From: Niveispirillum sp. SYP-B3756
GTDB taxonomy: Bacteria; Pseudomonadota; Alphaproteobacteria; Azospirillales; Azospirillaceae
NCBI RefSeq assembly: GCF_009495745.1
Contig: NZ_WIDQ01000019.1
Coordinates: forward strand, 1 to 64,000
Reading direction: 5' to 3'
Length of the DNA stretch: 64,000 bases
In this document: positions 1 to 7,946 of the stretch, piece after piece
Layout of the letters: every line of letters begins with the position of its first letter
How positions within the stretch are numbered: position 1 is the first letter of the stretch
The notes under the pieces: model-generated
What the model saw: the letters and a program-made list of their open reading frames with translations, nothing else
Told to the model about the DNA's origin: nothing
Database searches by the model: none
Program-made: the position numbers and the translations under genes

Positions 1-1056
1 GGTCTGTGGCGCACAAAGGCACAGCGGCGTCAATTTCACCGCCCGCGCCTTCGGCGGCAATGCCTGGGTGAGTTGGTACAGATTGATGGGAGCGAGCATC
101 GCTGGTTTGAGGACCGCGGGCCGCCCTACACCTTGCTGGTGTTTGTGGATGACGCGACGGGCCGGCTGATGGCGCTGCGGTTTGTGGTCTCGGAGAGTAC
201 CTTCAGCTATTTCGAGATTTTGGCGGCCTATTTGCGCGACCATGGGCGGCCATTGGCTTTTTATTCGGACAAGCACACCGTTTTCCGGGTGGCCCGGAAG
301 GATGCCAAGGGTGGCCAGGGGATGACGCAGTTTGGCCGGGCGCTGGCGGAACTGGGGATTGAGATTCTGTGTGCGAACTCAAGCCAGGCCAAGGGCCGGG
401 TCGAGCGAGCGAACCGGACTTTGCAGGACCGGCTGGTCAAGGAACTGCGCCTGGCGGGGATAGACAGCCTGGAGGCTGGCAATGCGTTTCTGCCGGGTTT
501 CATGGCTCAGTTCAACGAACGGTTCGCGGTGGCCCCTGCCAGCGCCGATAACATGCACCGGCCCTTGACGATAGACGATGGGCGGTTACAGGACATTCTG
601 TGTGTTCGCGAGCGTCGATATGTCGGTCGGCAACTGACATTGTCGTATGAACGCCAGCGGGTGATGCTGGTGGAGAATGAGGTTACGCGGGGCTTGGTAG
701 GGCAATACGTCGATAGCTACGACTTTGCTGATGGCCGGTTGGAGTTTCGCTGGCAGGGTTGTGCCCTGCCCTACACGATTTTTGACAAGAACCAGCGCGT
801 GACGCAGGCCGAGATCGTGGAGAACAAGCGGTTGTCGGAGGTCCTGGCTTATGTGAAGCAGATGCAGGACGCGATGCCGGCACCGACGGTCAAGAGCATC
901 AGCGAACGCAACCACTACGAAAAGCGCGCAGGCAAGCGGCGCGGTCGGCCCGGAGCTGCGGACAAACATGCTTCGGCCAAGGCAAAACCGGCAAATGTTG
1001 GGGTGGGCCGGTCCACTGCGCCCACGGCTCCGTTACCCGGTCCACCCCAACACTGA
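1..1056 (+). CDS. ISNCY family transposase, C-terminal part (5' end outside window)
   Basis: The frame is open from base 1, with residues reading GLWRTKAQRRQFHRPRLR before the first possible start (TTG at 73), so this is the C-terminal part of a longer protein and not a gene starting at 73. DDE catalytic-core signatures are visible: QIDGSEHRWFE, then VFVDDATG and SDKHTVFR, and later KGRVERANRTLQDRL with the catalytic Glu. The C-terminus is basic (KRAGKRRGRPG). ISNCY transposases show this same order. No frameshift is seen in the visible part, so the element could be active if its missing 5' part is intact. Confidence 0.85.
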   Translation, partial: GLWRTKAQRRQFHRPRLRRQCLGELVQIDGSEHRWFEDRGPPYTLLVFVDDATGRLMALRFVVSESTFSYFEILAAYLRDHGRPLAFYSDKHTVFRVARKDAKGGQGMTQFGRALAELGIEILCANSSQAKGRVERANRTLQDRLVKELRLAGIDSLEAGNAFLPGFMAQFNERFAVAPASADNMHRPLTIDDGRLQDILCVRERRYVGRQLTLSYERQRVMLVENEVTRGLVGQYVDSYDFADGRLEFRWQGCALPYTIFDKNQRVTQAEIVENKRLSEVLAYVKQMQDAMPAPTVKSISERNHYEKRAGKRRGRPGAADKHASAKAKPANVGVGRSTAPTAPLPGPPQH

Positions 1057-1088
1057 CATTTCTACTTTGCTCAGAATACTGACATTTC
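1052..1088 (+). repeat. Direct repeat pair at IS right end
   Basis: Two identical 11-mers ACTGACATTTC lie 26 bp apart (1052-1062, 1078-1088). The first overlaps the transposase stop codon. They are probably terminal transposase-binding sites. Confidence 0.6.
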
Positions 1089-1237
1089 AATTCTGTTGAA
1101 ACAATGCATGTAGGCGGTGGATTCTATCCTCAGCGGCTTTTCCGCCCGCCTTCAAAACCGTGCGCGGCCGGTGTATGGCTTTGCATCGGCATTGATTTGG
1201 GGCCGGCAGCCGGCCGGCCCGCTTGAAAGGATCACCC

Positions 1238-2017
1238 ATGTCTCGCCCCGGATTGAAAGGCACCTACGCGGCTCCCGCCCTGGAAAAGGCCTTTGAAATC
1301 CTGGAACTGCTGGCAGATCGGCCCGGCGGAATGCAGATCAGTGAGATGTCGGCGATCCTGGGCCGCTCCGTCGGAGAGCTGTTCCGTATTGTCATCGTCA
1401 TGGAGATGCAAGGCTATCTCCAGAAATCAGAGACGACGGATCGCTATACGGTGGCTTACAAGCTGCTGGATGTGGCGCTGCGCGCCACCCCGTCGCAAAA
1501 TCTGATCGCCGCCGCCCTGATGCCGATGGAACGGCTGGCGGCAACGGTGGGGCAATCCTGTCATCTGGTGGTTGCCAATGGCGGCCAGGGCCTGGTGATC
1601 GCCCGGCAGGAGAATCCGGGCACACGCGGCTTTGCCCTGAAGGTCGGTGCCGCCGTCAACCTGCTGCACAGTTGTTCCGGCCATGTGCTGCTGGCCTTCG
1701 CCCCGCCGGCCCGCACCGCCCACCTGATCGAACGGGCGGAGGCGACCCAGGGCGTCGGCTGTGACCGCGCCGCCCTGGCGCAGACCCTGGCCAATGTGCG
1801 CGAACAGGGGTTCGACAGCCGCAAAAGCCCCGTTGCCTTTGGCGTGACGGATATCAGCCTGCCGATCTTCGGCTTCAACGGCGACATCATGGCCGCCCTG
1901 ACCATCCCCTTCATGGAGATGCTGGACGGGTCGCAGAAGGTGGGGCTGGCGGCGGCGCGGCAGGAATTGGGCGATACCGCCAAACAGATTTCCGCCGCCC
2001 TGGGCCATCAGGCTTGA
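1238..2017 (+). CDS. IclR family transcriptional regulator (probable fucose-operon regulator)
   Basis: A 259-aa DNA-binding regulator. The N-terminal winged helix (about residues 10-75, with LEKAFEILELLADRPGGM and EMSAILGRSVGELFRIV) is followed by the IclR effector domain (about 90-255). I chose ATG 1238 over the in-frame TTG at 1223 because GAAAGG lies about 8 nt upstream. It is the first gene before the L-fucose catabolic operon on the same strand, with a 100-bp gap, so it most likely controls that operon and perhaps the distant permease. The ligand would be a pathway sugar acid; that is inference. IclR proteins act as dimers or tetramers and can repress or activate. Confidence 0.85.
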   Translation: MSRPGLKGTYAAPALEKAFEILELLADRPGGMQISEMSAILGRSVGELFRIVIVMEMQGYLQKSETTDRYTVAYKLLDVALRATPSQNLIAAALMPMERLAATVGQSCHLVVANGGQGLVIARQENPGTRGFALKVGAAVNLLHSCSGHVLLAFAPPARTAHLIERAEATQGVGCDRAALAQTLANVREQGFDSRKSPVAFGVTDISLPIFGFNGDIMAALTIPFMEMLDGSQKVGLAAARQELGDTAKQISAALGHQA

Positions 2018-2040
2018 GCGGCTTCTATTTTCTTATTTGA

Positions 2041-2065
2041 GATTATAATTTCATAAGCGATAATC
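2041..2065. promoter_or_regulatory. Candidate IclR operator upstream of fucose operon
   Basis: An AT-rich island in GC-rich DNA carries the inverted repeat GATTAT (2041-2046) / ATAATC (2060-2065). It lies between the regulator and the first catabolic gene. Read on the minus strand it shares a TATG-AAAT-A-CTCA pattern with the region upstream of the permease gene (about 11866-11895). The assignment is inferred from position and similarity. Confidence 0.35.
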
Positions 2066-2090
2066 CCTGCCATCAGGGAGGTAAACGCGC

Positions 2091-2123
2091 ATGGAAAAAT
2101 TGCGTGATGGGGGTGGGCAATGA
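2091..2123 (+). CDS. Ten-codon leader ORF coupled to the mutarotase gene
   Basis: An ATG at 2091 has the best ribosome-binding site in this gap (GGGAGG at 2076-2081) and encodes MEKLRDGGGQ. Its TGA overlaps the ATG of the next gene (ATGA at 2120-2123). It may be a translational-coupling leader, or simply the remains of an older start region. No function can be assigned. Confidence 0.4.
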   Translation: MEKLRDGGGQ

Positions 2124-2479
2124 CCCGCCGGCTGGTTTTAGCGCTCGACCTTGTGGCCGATGCGGCATTGATCGCAGAGTATGAGCGGATGCATGAACCC
2201 GGCAGTGTCTGGCCGGAGGTGCTATCTCATATCCGCGCCACCGGGTTTGAGGAGATGCAAATCTGGCGGGTGGATGACCGCATGGTCATGGTGGCAGAGG
2301 TCGCCGATGATTATCCCCGCCCCACCCCGCCCGCCCTGGATGAAGGGGCGGCGCGCTGGGAAGCCCTGATGTGGCGCTTTCAAAAACCGCTGCCCCAGGC
2401 GAGGGCGGGGGAGAAATGGCGGCCGATGCGCCCGATCTTCGACCTCTCCCAGCATCCTGACCGTGCGGGAGAGGTCTGA
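2120..2479 (+). CDS. L-rhamnose/L-fucose mutarotase family protein
   Basis: A 119-aa protein of the RhaM-type mutarotase family (COG3254). It has the family pattern LALDLVADAALIAEYERMHEPGSVWPEV near the N-terminus, with a His and Trp-Pro, and a C-terminal Trp-rich stretch ending in a region like PIFDL. These small cytoplasmic ferredoxin-like enzymes interconvert the alpha and beta anomers of 6-deoxyhexoses, which feeds the anomer used by the dehydrogenase. It is the first gene of the catabolic operon. Its stop overlaps the start of the aldo/keto reductase by one base (TGATG), so the two are translationally coupled. The sugar (fucose rather than rhamnose) is inferred from the downstream enzymes. 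Confidence 0.8.
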   Translation: MTRRLVLALDLVADAALIAEYERMHEPGSVWPEVLSHIRATGFEEMQIWRVDDRMVMVAEVADDYPRPTPPALDEGAARWEALMWRFQKPLPQARAGEKWRPMRPIFDLSQHPDRAGEV

Positions 2480-3516
2480 TGGCGCCCATCACCCGCCCCA
2501 TCGGCCGCACCCGCCTGCGTGTCCCGGAAATCGGCTTTGGCGCTGCTCCGCTGGGCAATCTTTATCGCCCGGTGGCCGAGGCACAGGCCAGCGCCACCCT
2601 GGCCGCGGCGCTGGATGCCGGGCTGACCCATATTGACACCGCCCCCTATTACGGTTTCGGCCTGTCGGAACGGCGGGTGGGCGATGCGGTGCGGGGGCGC
2701 CAGGATATTGTGCTGTCCACCAAGGTCGGCCGCCTGTTGGCGCCGGATGGCAGCGTGCAGGATGATGCGGAACGGCATGGCTTCCGCTCCGCCCTGCCCT
2801 TCCGCCCCGTCTATGATTACAGCCATGATGGCATCCTGCGCTCGTGGGAGGCGTCGTTGCAGCGCCTGGGGCTGGCGCGGATCGATATTCTCTATGTCCA
2901 TGATATTGGCCGCCAGACCCATGGTGACGCCCATGAAGCGATGCTGGGGCAACTGACCCAAGGCGGCGGTTTCCGTGCCCTGGAACGGCTGCGCGCGGAA
3001 GGCGCGATCAGCGCCTTTGGCATCGGGGTGAATGAGCTGCAGGCCTGTCTGGATTGCCTGTCCCTGGCCGATCTGGATGTGATCCTGCTGGCCGGCCGCT
3101 ATACGCTGCTGGAACAGGGGGCGCTGGACCGGCTGATGCCGGTCTGCGCCGAACGCGGTATCACCCTGACGCTGGGCGGGGTTTTCAATTCCGGCATCCT
3201 GGCCACCGGCACGCGCGGGCCCTTTATCGGCCATTATAATTACGCGCCGGCAGCGGCGGAGATTGTGGAACGTGTGCGTCGGATAGAGGATATCTGCGCC
3301 CGCCACACCGTGCCGCTGCCCGCGGCTGCCCTGCAATTCGCCTTGGCCCATCCGCAGGTTTCCAGCGTCATTCCCGGCCTGGATTGTCCCGAAAGGGTGC
3401 AGGCCATCGCGGCGCTGCGGCAGACGCCGATCCCACCCGACCTCTGGGTGGAATTGCGGGCATCCGGCCTGCTGCGCGCCGACGCGCCCGTGCCGACGGG
3501 GGCGTCCTGCCCATGA
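2479..3516 (+). CDS. Aldo/keto reductase, probable L-fucose (D-threo-aldose) 1-dehydrogenase
   Basis: A 345-aa TIM-barrel oxidoreductase. The AKR catalytic residues are visible: Asp and Tyr in DTAPYYGFGLSE (about 53-64), Lys in LSTKVGR and His in YVHDIG. A C-terminal NADP-binding region follows (SSVIPGLDCPERV). AKRs of this group oxidise L-fucose or L-galactose at C1 to the lactone, using NAD(P)+. The gene overlaps both neighbours by ATGA-type junctions, so it is translated as part of the operon. It should produce the lactone opened by the next gene. Confidence 0.85.
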   Translation: MAPITRPIGRTRLRVPEIGFGAAPLGNLYRPVAEAQASATLAAALDAGLTHIDTAPYYGFGLSERRVGDAVRGRQDIVLSTKVGRLLAPDGSVQDDAERHGFRSALPFRPVYDYSHDGILRSWEASLQRLGLARIDILYVHDIGRQTHGDAHEAMLGQLTQGGGFRALERLRAEGAISAFGIGVNELQACLDCLSLADLDVILLAGRYTLLEQGALDRLMPVCAERGITLTLGGVFNSGILATGTRGPFIGHYNYAPAAAEIVERVRRIEDICARHTVPLPAAALQFALAHPQVSSVIPGLDCPERVQAIAALRQTPIPPDLWVELRASGLLRADAPVPTGASCP

Positions 3517-4349
3517 GCATCATCGACGCGCACCAGCATTTCTGGGATCCGGCGCGTGGGGATTATGGCTGGCTGACCCCGGCCCTGACCGGCCTCTACC
3601 ACCCCTTTCTGCCCGCCGACCTGCGGCCCCTGCTGGATGCGGCCGGCATCGCCGGCACCATCCTGATCCAGGCGGCCCCCACGGCGGGGGAGACGGATTA
3701 TATGCTGGGGCTGGCCGCCGCCACGCCCTGGATCAAGGGCGTCGTCGGCTGGATCGATCTGGACGCGCCGGATGCCGCTGACCAGATCAAACGACGGCGG
3801 GGCTTGGCGAAATTTGTCGGCATCCGCCCGATGCTGCAGGATCTGGATGATCCGGCCTGGATTCTGGCGCCTGGCCGTGCGCCCGCCCTGGCAGCACTGG
3901 AAGCCGCTGGCTTGGCCTTTGATGCGCTGGTGACGCCGGCGCAACTGGCTTGTGTGCCGGAACTGGCACGCCGCTATCCCGATCTGCGCATCATCATCAA
4001 CCATGGGGCCAAGGCCCCGATCGGGGCCGGCCCGTTGCCGGACTGGCACACCGACATGGTGGCCGCCGCCGGCTTTGCGAATGTCAGTTGCAAACTGTCG
4101 GGCCTGCTGACGGAAATTGTGCCGGGGGCCGATGATGCGGCCGTGCTGGACCGGATGGGCACCCTGCTGGACCTGTTCGGCCCCAGGCGGCTGATCTGGG
4201 GCAGTGACTGGCCGGTGCTGGAACTGGCGGCCCCCTATGACCACTGGCACAAACTGACACGAACATTCCTGGCCCGGCTGTCCCCGGAAGCGAGGGCCGC
4301 GATCATGGGCGGCAATGCCATGAGAATTTACAGGTTGGAGGGGGCATGA
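3513..4349 (+). CDS. Amidohydrolase, probable L-fuconolactonase
   Basis: A 278-aa cytoplasmic amidohydrolase of the fuconolactonase/2-pyrone-4,6-dicarboxylate lactonase group. The metal-binding HxH is in IDAHQHFWDP at the N-terminus. Further conserved pieces are INHGAK and WGSDWPV near the end. I chose ATG 3513 because it overlaps the TGA of the previous gene (ATGA) and starts directly at MSIIDAHQHFW. The longer open frame from 3384 only reads through the upstream gene. Its role is hydrolysis of L-fucono-lactone to L-fuconate. Confidence 0.85.
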   Translation: MSIIDAHQHFWDPARGDYGWLTPALTGLYHPFLPADLRPLLDAAGIAGTILIQAAPTAGETDYMLGLAAATPWIKGVVGWIDLDAPDAADQIKRRRGLAKFVGIRPMLQDLDDPAWILAPGRAPALAALEAAGLAFDALVTPAQLACVPELARRYPDLRIIINHGAKAPIGAGPLPDWHTDMVAAAGFANVSCKLSGLLTEIVPGADDAAVLDRMGTLLDLFGPRRLIWGSDWPVLELAAPYDHWHKLTRTFLARLSPEARAAIMGGNAMRIYRLEGA

Positions 4350-4642
4350 TGGCACCGGCGGTGATCCTGCTGCATGGTGATGACAATGTGGTTGTCTGCT
4401 GCCGCACGGTGGAAGCAGGCGACCCTATCCAGGTCGATGGCGTCGATATCGTGGCGGCCCAGCGCGTGGCCCTGGGCCACAAGCTGGCCCGGCAAGACCT
4501 GTCGGCGGGGACCAAAGTGATCAAATATGGCGCCGCCATCGGCTCCATGACGGCACCGGTGAAGGCCGGCGACTGGGTTCATATGCACAATATGAAAAGC
4601 GATTATATCAGCGCGCATCTGCGCGATGCGGCCAAGGGCTAA
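4346..4642 (+). CDS. UxaA-type dehydratase, small SAF-domain subunit
   Basis: A 98-aa protein matching the N-terminal SAF domain of the altronate/galactarate dehydratase family (LLHGDDNVVVCCRTVEAGD; ending DWVHMHNMKSDY). In classical UxaA this domain and the catalytic domain are one chain. Here they are two genes, 9 bp apart. It starts at an ATGA overlap with the lactonase. No FucD-type (enolase superfamily) fuconate dehydratase is seen in the operon, so this pair most likely dehydrates L-fuconate to 2-keto-3-deoxy-L-fuconate. Members of this family are known to act on several sugar acids. Confidence 0.8.
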   Translation: MMAPAVILLHGDDNVVVCCRTVEAGDPIQVDGVDIVAAQRVALGHKLARQDLSAGTKVIKYGAAIGSMTAPVKAGDWVHMHNMKSDYISAHLRDAAKG

Positions 4643-4651
4643 GGGGGCGTC

Positions 4652-5848
4652 ATGAACGCGCAAGGCTATCTGCGGCCCGATGGGCGCAAGGGCATCCGTG
4701 ATGTGCTGATTGTGGCCTATCTGGTGGAATGCGCCCATCACACGGCCCGCCGCATCGTCGATCTGACCGACGATCCGCAGGTGCATCTGGTGGGGTTCCC
4801 CGGCTGTTACCCCAATGATTATGCCAAGCGCATGATGAAGGCGCTGGTCGCCCATCCCAATGTCGGCGGCGTGCTGCTGTTGTCGCTGGGGTGCGAAAGC
4901 TTTGACCGGGAAGGGCTGGCCGCCCATGCAGCGGCCAATGGCCGCCCGGTGGAAACGGTGGTGATCCAGCAGGCCGGCGGCACCCGCGCCGCCATTGCGG
5001 ACGGGCGTGCCGCCGTTACCCGGATCAAGGCGCAGATGGCGGAAAATCAGGTGCGCGTGCCCTTGGCCCTGTCCGATCTGGTGGTGGGCACCATCTGCGG
5101 CGGATCGGATGGGACCAGCGGCATTACCGCCAACCCCGCCGTGGGCCGCGCCTTCGACCTGCTGGTCGATGCCGGTGCCACCTGCATCTTTGAGGAGACG
5201 GGGGAGATGATCGGCTGCGAAGGCCCCATGGCCCACCGCGCCGCCAATCCCGATGTGGCCGATGCCATCGTCGCGTCCATCGCCAAGGCCGAAACCTATT
5301 ACCGCACCATGGGCTTTGGCAGTTTCGCCCCCGGCAATGCCGAAGGCGGCCTGTCCTCGCAGGAAGAGAAATCGGCCGGGGCCTATGTGAAATCCGGCAG
5401 CCGGCCCATTGTTGGCGTGATCAAGCCGCCGGAACAGCCCACCGCCCCCGGCCTCTATCTGATGGATGTCGTACCCGATGGCGAGCCACGCTTCGGCTTT
5501 CCCAACATTTCCGACAATGCGGAGATTGTGGAGATGATCGCCAGCGGCGCCCACCTGACCCTGTTCACCACCGGGCGCGGCTCGGTGGTGGGTTCCGCCA
5601 TAGCACCCGTGATCAAAGTTACTGGTAACCCGGAAACCTGGCAGCGGATGGGGGAGGATATGGACATCAATGCCGGTGCCATTTTCGACGGATCGGCCAC
5701 GCTGGACAGTGTGGGAGCGGAGATCGTCACCCTGGTGGAGGCGGTGGCCGCTGGTGCCGAAACCAAATCGGAGGCCATGGGCCACCGCGAATTCATCCTG
5801 ACCTATAAGAGCTTTGAGCCTTCCGGGCCCGGCTGCTTTCCCCGCTGA
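4652..5848 (+). CDS. UxaA-type dehydratase, large catalytic subunit (candidate L-fuconate dehydratase)
   Basis: A 398-aa protein covering the C-terminal catalytic part of the altronate dehydratase family: YLRPDGRKGIRDVLIV at the start, then LLSLGCES, GTICGGSDGTSG, EETGEMIGCE and a C-terminus ending HREFILTYKSFEPSGPGC. The conserved cysteines fit iron/Fe-S use by the family. It follows the SAF subunit gene directly. The substrate is inferred from the pathway context (lactonase before it, keto-deoxy-sugar-acid dehydrogenase after it). Confidence 0.82.
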   Translation: MNAQGYLRPDGRKGIRDVLIVAYLVECAHHTARRIVDLTDDPQVHLVGFPGCYPNDYAKRMMKALVAHPNVGGVLLLSLGCESFDREGLAAHAAANGRPVETVVIQQAGGTRAAIADGRAAVTRIKAQMAENQVRVPLALSDLVVGTICGGSDGTSGITANPAVGRAFDLLVDAGATCIFEETGEMIGCEGPMAHRAANPDVADAIVASIAKAETYYRTMGFGSFAPGNAEGGLSSQEEKSAGAYVKSGSRPIVGVIKPPEQPTAPGLYLMDVVPDGEPRFGFPNISDNAEIVEMIASGAHLTLFTTGRGSVVGSAIAPVIKVTGNPETWQRMGEDMDINAGAIFDGSATLDSVGAEIVTLVEAVAAGAETKSEAMGHREFILTYKSFEPSGPGCFPR

Positions 5849-5869
5849 ACCGCAACGATGTGACCGACG

Positions 5870-6607
5870 ATGAGCCATAAGGGAAGACTGGCGGGAAAGA
5901 CCGCCCTGATCACCGCCGCCGGCCAGGGCATCGGCCGGGCCACGGCGGAAATGTTCGCCGCCGAAGGGGCCATTGTCTGGGCCACCGACATCAATGAAAC
6001 CGCCCTGGCAAGCCTGACCGGCTGCCGGACGCGGCGGCTGGATGTGCGCGACCCGGCCGATATTACCGCCGCCCTGAAGGAGATCGGTGGCATCGACGTG
6101 CTGTTCAACTGCGCCGGCGTGGTGACGGGTGGCAATATTCTGGAATGCACGGACGAGGAATGGGATCTGTCGTTCGACGTCAATGTCACGGCCATGTTCC
6201 GCATGATCCGCAGCTTCCTGCCCGGCATGATTGAGCGCGGCGGCGGTTCCATCATCAACATGTCGTCGGTGGCCAGCTCCATCAAGGGCGTGCCCAACCG
6301 CTTCATCTATGGTGCCTCCAAGGCCGCCGTGCTGGGCCTGACCAAGGCGGTGGCGGCCGATTTCGTCACCAAGGGCATCCGCGTCAACGCCATCTGCCCC
6401 GGCACGGTCGATACGCCGTCCCTGCATGAACGGCTGCGCGCCACGGGTGACTATGAAGCCGCCTGGGCCAGCTTCACCGCGCGCCAGCCGATGGGCCGCG
6501 TCGGCGACCCGAAGGAGATCGCCGCCCTGGCGCTCTATCTGGCCTCGGACGAGAGCAGCTTTACCACCGGTCATGCCCATGTCATCGATGGCGGCTGGAC
6601 CAATTGA
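5870..6607 (+). CDS. SDR family oxidoreductase, probable 2-keto-3-deoxy-L-fuconate dehydrogenase
   Basis: A 245-aa classical short-chain dehydrogenase. The NAD-binding glycine motif TAAGQGIGRATAEMF is at about 15-29, NCAG at about 82, Ser in INMSSVASS and the YGASKAA catalytic Tyr/Lys at about 147-153. It lies 21 bp after the dehydratase. In the known non-phosphorylative fucose route this enzyme oxidises 2-keto-3-deoxy-L-fuconate at C4 to the 2,4-diketo acid, which the following FAH-family enzyme then cleaves. Confidence 0.82.
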   Translation: MSHKGRLAGKTALITAAGQGIGRATAEMFAAEGAIVWATDINETALASLTGCRTRRLDVRDPADITAALKEIGGIDVLFNCAGVVTGGNILECTDEEWDLSFDVNVTAMFRMIRSFLPGMIERGGGSIINMSSVASSIKGVPNRFIYGASKAAVLGLTKAVAADFVTKGIRVNAICPGTVDTPSLHERLRATGDYEAAWASFTARQPMGRVGDPKEIAALALYLASDESSFTTGHAHVIDGGWTN

Positions 6608-6608
6608 C

Positions 6609-6637
6609 CCCAAGAGTCATGGGGCATGACTCTTGGG
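6609..6637 (+). terminator. Hairpin directly after the SDR gene
   Basis: A perfect 12-bp stem, CCCAAGAGTCAT (6609-6620) / ATGACTCTTGGG (6626-6637), has a 5-nt loop. It begins immediately after the stop codon. No T-run follows, so it may attenuate or protect the 3' end instead of fully terminating. A very similar hairpin lies at 10266-10292. Confidence 0.5.
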
Positions 6638-6727
6638 ATTTACGCTTTCCCTCAAGTGCCGGGCGGGCGCATCCGCGCCCTTGGCTCACGGCGCACGGGC
6701 GCCGGGCTGGCGGTCGCCAGCCTCCAA
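6638..6727 (+). repeat. Dispersed intergenic repeat, copy 1
   Basis: A GC-rich repeat with blocks TTTCCCTCAAGTGCCGGGCG, CTTGGCTCACGGCGC and GGCGGTCGCCAGCCTCCAA. Related copies lie at 11960-12062, 21452-21500, 32932-33030 and 38592-38643, always between genes. Confidence 0.65.
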
Positions 6728-6758
6728 ACTGTCGAAGGTTTGACCTTCGACAGTTTGG
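6724..6758 (+). promoter_or_regulatory. Perfect 16-bp hairpin upstream of FAH-family gene
   Basis: CCAAACTGTCGAAGGT (6724-6739) is exactly complementary to 6743-6758, around a 3-nt loop (TTG). It ends 31 bp before the ATG of the hydrolase gene. It could be an operator, an attenuator or an mRNA-stabilising structure separating this gene from the upstream operon. Confidence 0.5.
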
Positions 6759-6789
6759 TCGCATCACAACAATCCCCCAGGGAACCATC

Positions 6790-7635
6790 ATGAAACTGCT
6801 TCGCTATGGCGCTGTCGGCGCTGAAAAGCCGGGCCTGCTGGCCGCAGACGGCAGCATCCGCGACCTGTCGGGCGTAGTGCCTGATATTGACGGTTCCACC
6901 GTCACCCCTGCCGCCCTCGCCCGCATTGCCGCCATCGACCCGGCCAGCCTGCCGCTGGTGGAGAAGGTGGAGCGCTATGGCGCTTGTGTGGCGCGGCCGG
7001 GCAAGTTCCTGTGCATCGGCCTGAACTATGCCGACCACGCGGCGGAAAGCGGCCAGCCGGTGCCGGCGGAGCCGGTGATCTTCATGAAGGCCGCCAGCGC
7101 CCTGTCCGGCCCCAATGATCCGGTGATCCAGCCGCGCCATTCCACCAAGCTGGATTGGGAGGTGGAGCTGGCCTTCGTCATCGGCAGCGAATGCCGCTAT
7201 GTCGATGAAGCGGCCGGGGCGGCTGCCATTGCCGGTTACTTCGTCTGCAACGACGTGTCGGAACGCGCCTTCCAGTTGGAGCGGGGCGGCACCTGGGACA
7301 AGGGCAAGGGCTGCGACAGCTTCGGCCCCATCGGCCCCTGGCTGGTGACGGCGGACGAGGTGGGCGATCCCGGCGACCTGTCCATGTGGCTGGAGGTCAA
7401 TGGCCAGCGCTATCAGGATGGCTCCACCCGGACGATGATCTTCAAGCCGGGCTTCATCGTCTCCTATCTCAGCCAGTTCATGAGCCTGCAGCCCGGTGAC
7501 ATTGTCACCACCGGCACCCCGCCCGGTGTCGGCCTGGGCCAGAAGCCGCCGAAATACCTGTCCCCCGGTGACCGTATCCGCCTGGGCATTCAGGGGCTGG
7601 GCGAACAGGAACAGGTCGTCATCGCCCCGGTCTGA
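6790..7635 (+). CDS. Fumarylacetoacetate-hydrolase family protein, probable 2,4-diketo-3-deoxy-L-fuconate hydrolase
   Basis: A 281-aa enzyme with the FAH fold. Visible signatures are GLNYADHAAESG, FMKAASALSGPNDPV, LDWEVELAFVIG (metal-binding Glu residues), NDVSERAFQ, KGCDSFGPIGPW and TTGTPPGVG. The true start is ATG 6790 (MKLLRYGAVG); the upstream open frame only covers the intergenic repeat and hairpin. In the fucose pathway this enzyme cleaves the 2,4-diketo acid to pyruvate and L-lactate. It is separated from the SDR by 182 bp holding two hairpins and a repeat, so it may be expressed at a different level from the rest. Confidence 0.85.
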   Translation: MKLLRYGAVGAEKPGLLAADGSIRDLSGVVPDIDGSTVTPAALARIAAIDPASLPLVEKVERYGACVARPGKFLCIGLNYADHAAESGQPVPAEPVIFMKAASALSGPNDPVIQPRHSTKLDWEVELAFVIGSECRYVDEAAGAAAIAGYFVCNDVSERAFQLERGGTWDKGKGCDSFGPIGPWLVTADEVGDPGDLSMWLEVNGQRYQDGSTRTMIFKPGFIVSYLSQFMSLQPGDIVTTGTPPGVGLGQKPPKYLSPGDRIRLGIQGLGEQEQVVIAPV

Positions 7636-7661
7636 TCAGGCTGGCAAGGTTGATGAAGGAA

Positions 7662-7732
7662 GGGCCAGACCGGCGGCGGTCGGGGTCACGACATAGAAAG
7701 AGCGAAAAACCACGCCAAGGGGACAAATCAAG
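7662..7732 (+). repeat. Arm A of an inverted repeat pair flanking the RTX gene
   Basis: This segment matches the reverse complement of 10301-10360. Shared blocks are GGGCCAGAC, GGGGTCACGACATA and GCGAAAAACCACGC; arm A has an extra 11 bp. Each arm lies just downstream of a fucose gene (the FAH-family gene here, the permease at arm B). Confidence 0.65.
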
Positions 7733-7742
7733 AATGGCTCTC

Positions 7743-7845
7743 CCCTGTCCAGCAAACCTCGGTTTGATGGACAGGGCGTGATGAAAGGCGGATTCCAGGT
7801 TTGGTGAGGGGTTTCGGGCGCGGGACGCTTACGAAACCCCTCACC
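7743..7845. terminator. Two hairpins between convergent genes
   Basis: The first hairpin is CCCTGTCC (7743-7750) / GGACAGGG (7769-7776). The second is a perfect 14-bp stem GGTGAGGGGTTTCG (7803-7816) / CGAAACCCCTCACC (7832-7845) with a 15-nt loop. They lie between the plus-strand hydrolase and the minus-strand RTX gene and probably stop transcription from both sides. The 311-bp gap between the genes holds only these hairpins and repeat arm A. Confidence 0.5.
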
Positions 7846-7946
7846 TTGCCAAGGCGGCGTTTCCCCCGTCACGGGGCGCGAGGGGACCGCTGAACCGGTT
7901 GCAGACAGGCACCAGGCCATGCAGTAAAGCCGGACACGGGTTAGAC

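Larger units (their letters stand above)
1..1088 (+). mobile_element. ISNCY-type insertion sequence, 3' part
   Basis: This is the right-hand part of an insertion sequence. It consists of the transposase reading frame, open to the left edge of the window, and a short 3' non-coding end. Two copies of the 11-mer ACTGACATTTC sit at the very end of the gene and just after it (1052-1062 and 1078-1088), as expected for transposase-binding repeats near an IS terminus. The left end is outside the window, so the exact outer boundary and target duplication cannot be seen. Confidence 0.75.

Noticed and set aside
4328..6613. A 761-codon minus-strand frame opposite the dehydratase and SDR genes
   Set aside because: Shadow frame in GC-rich DNA, rich in His/Gly/Arg with no domain. 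The plus-strand genes there have clear motifs.
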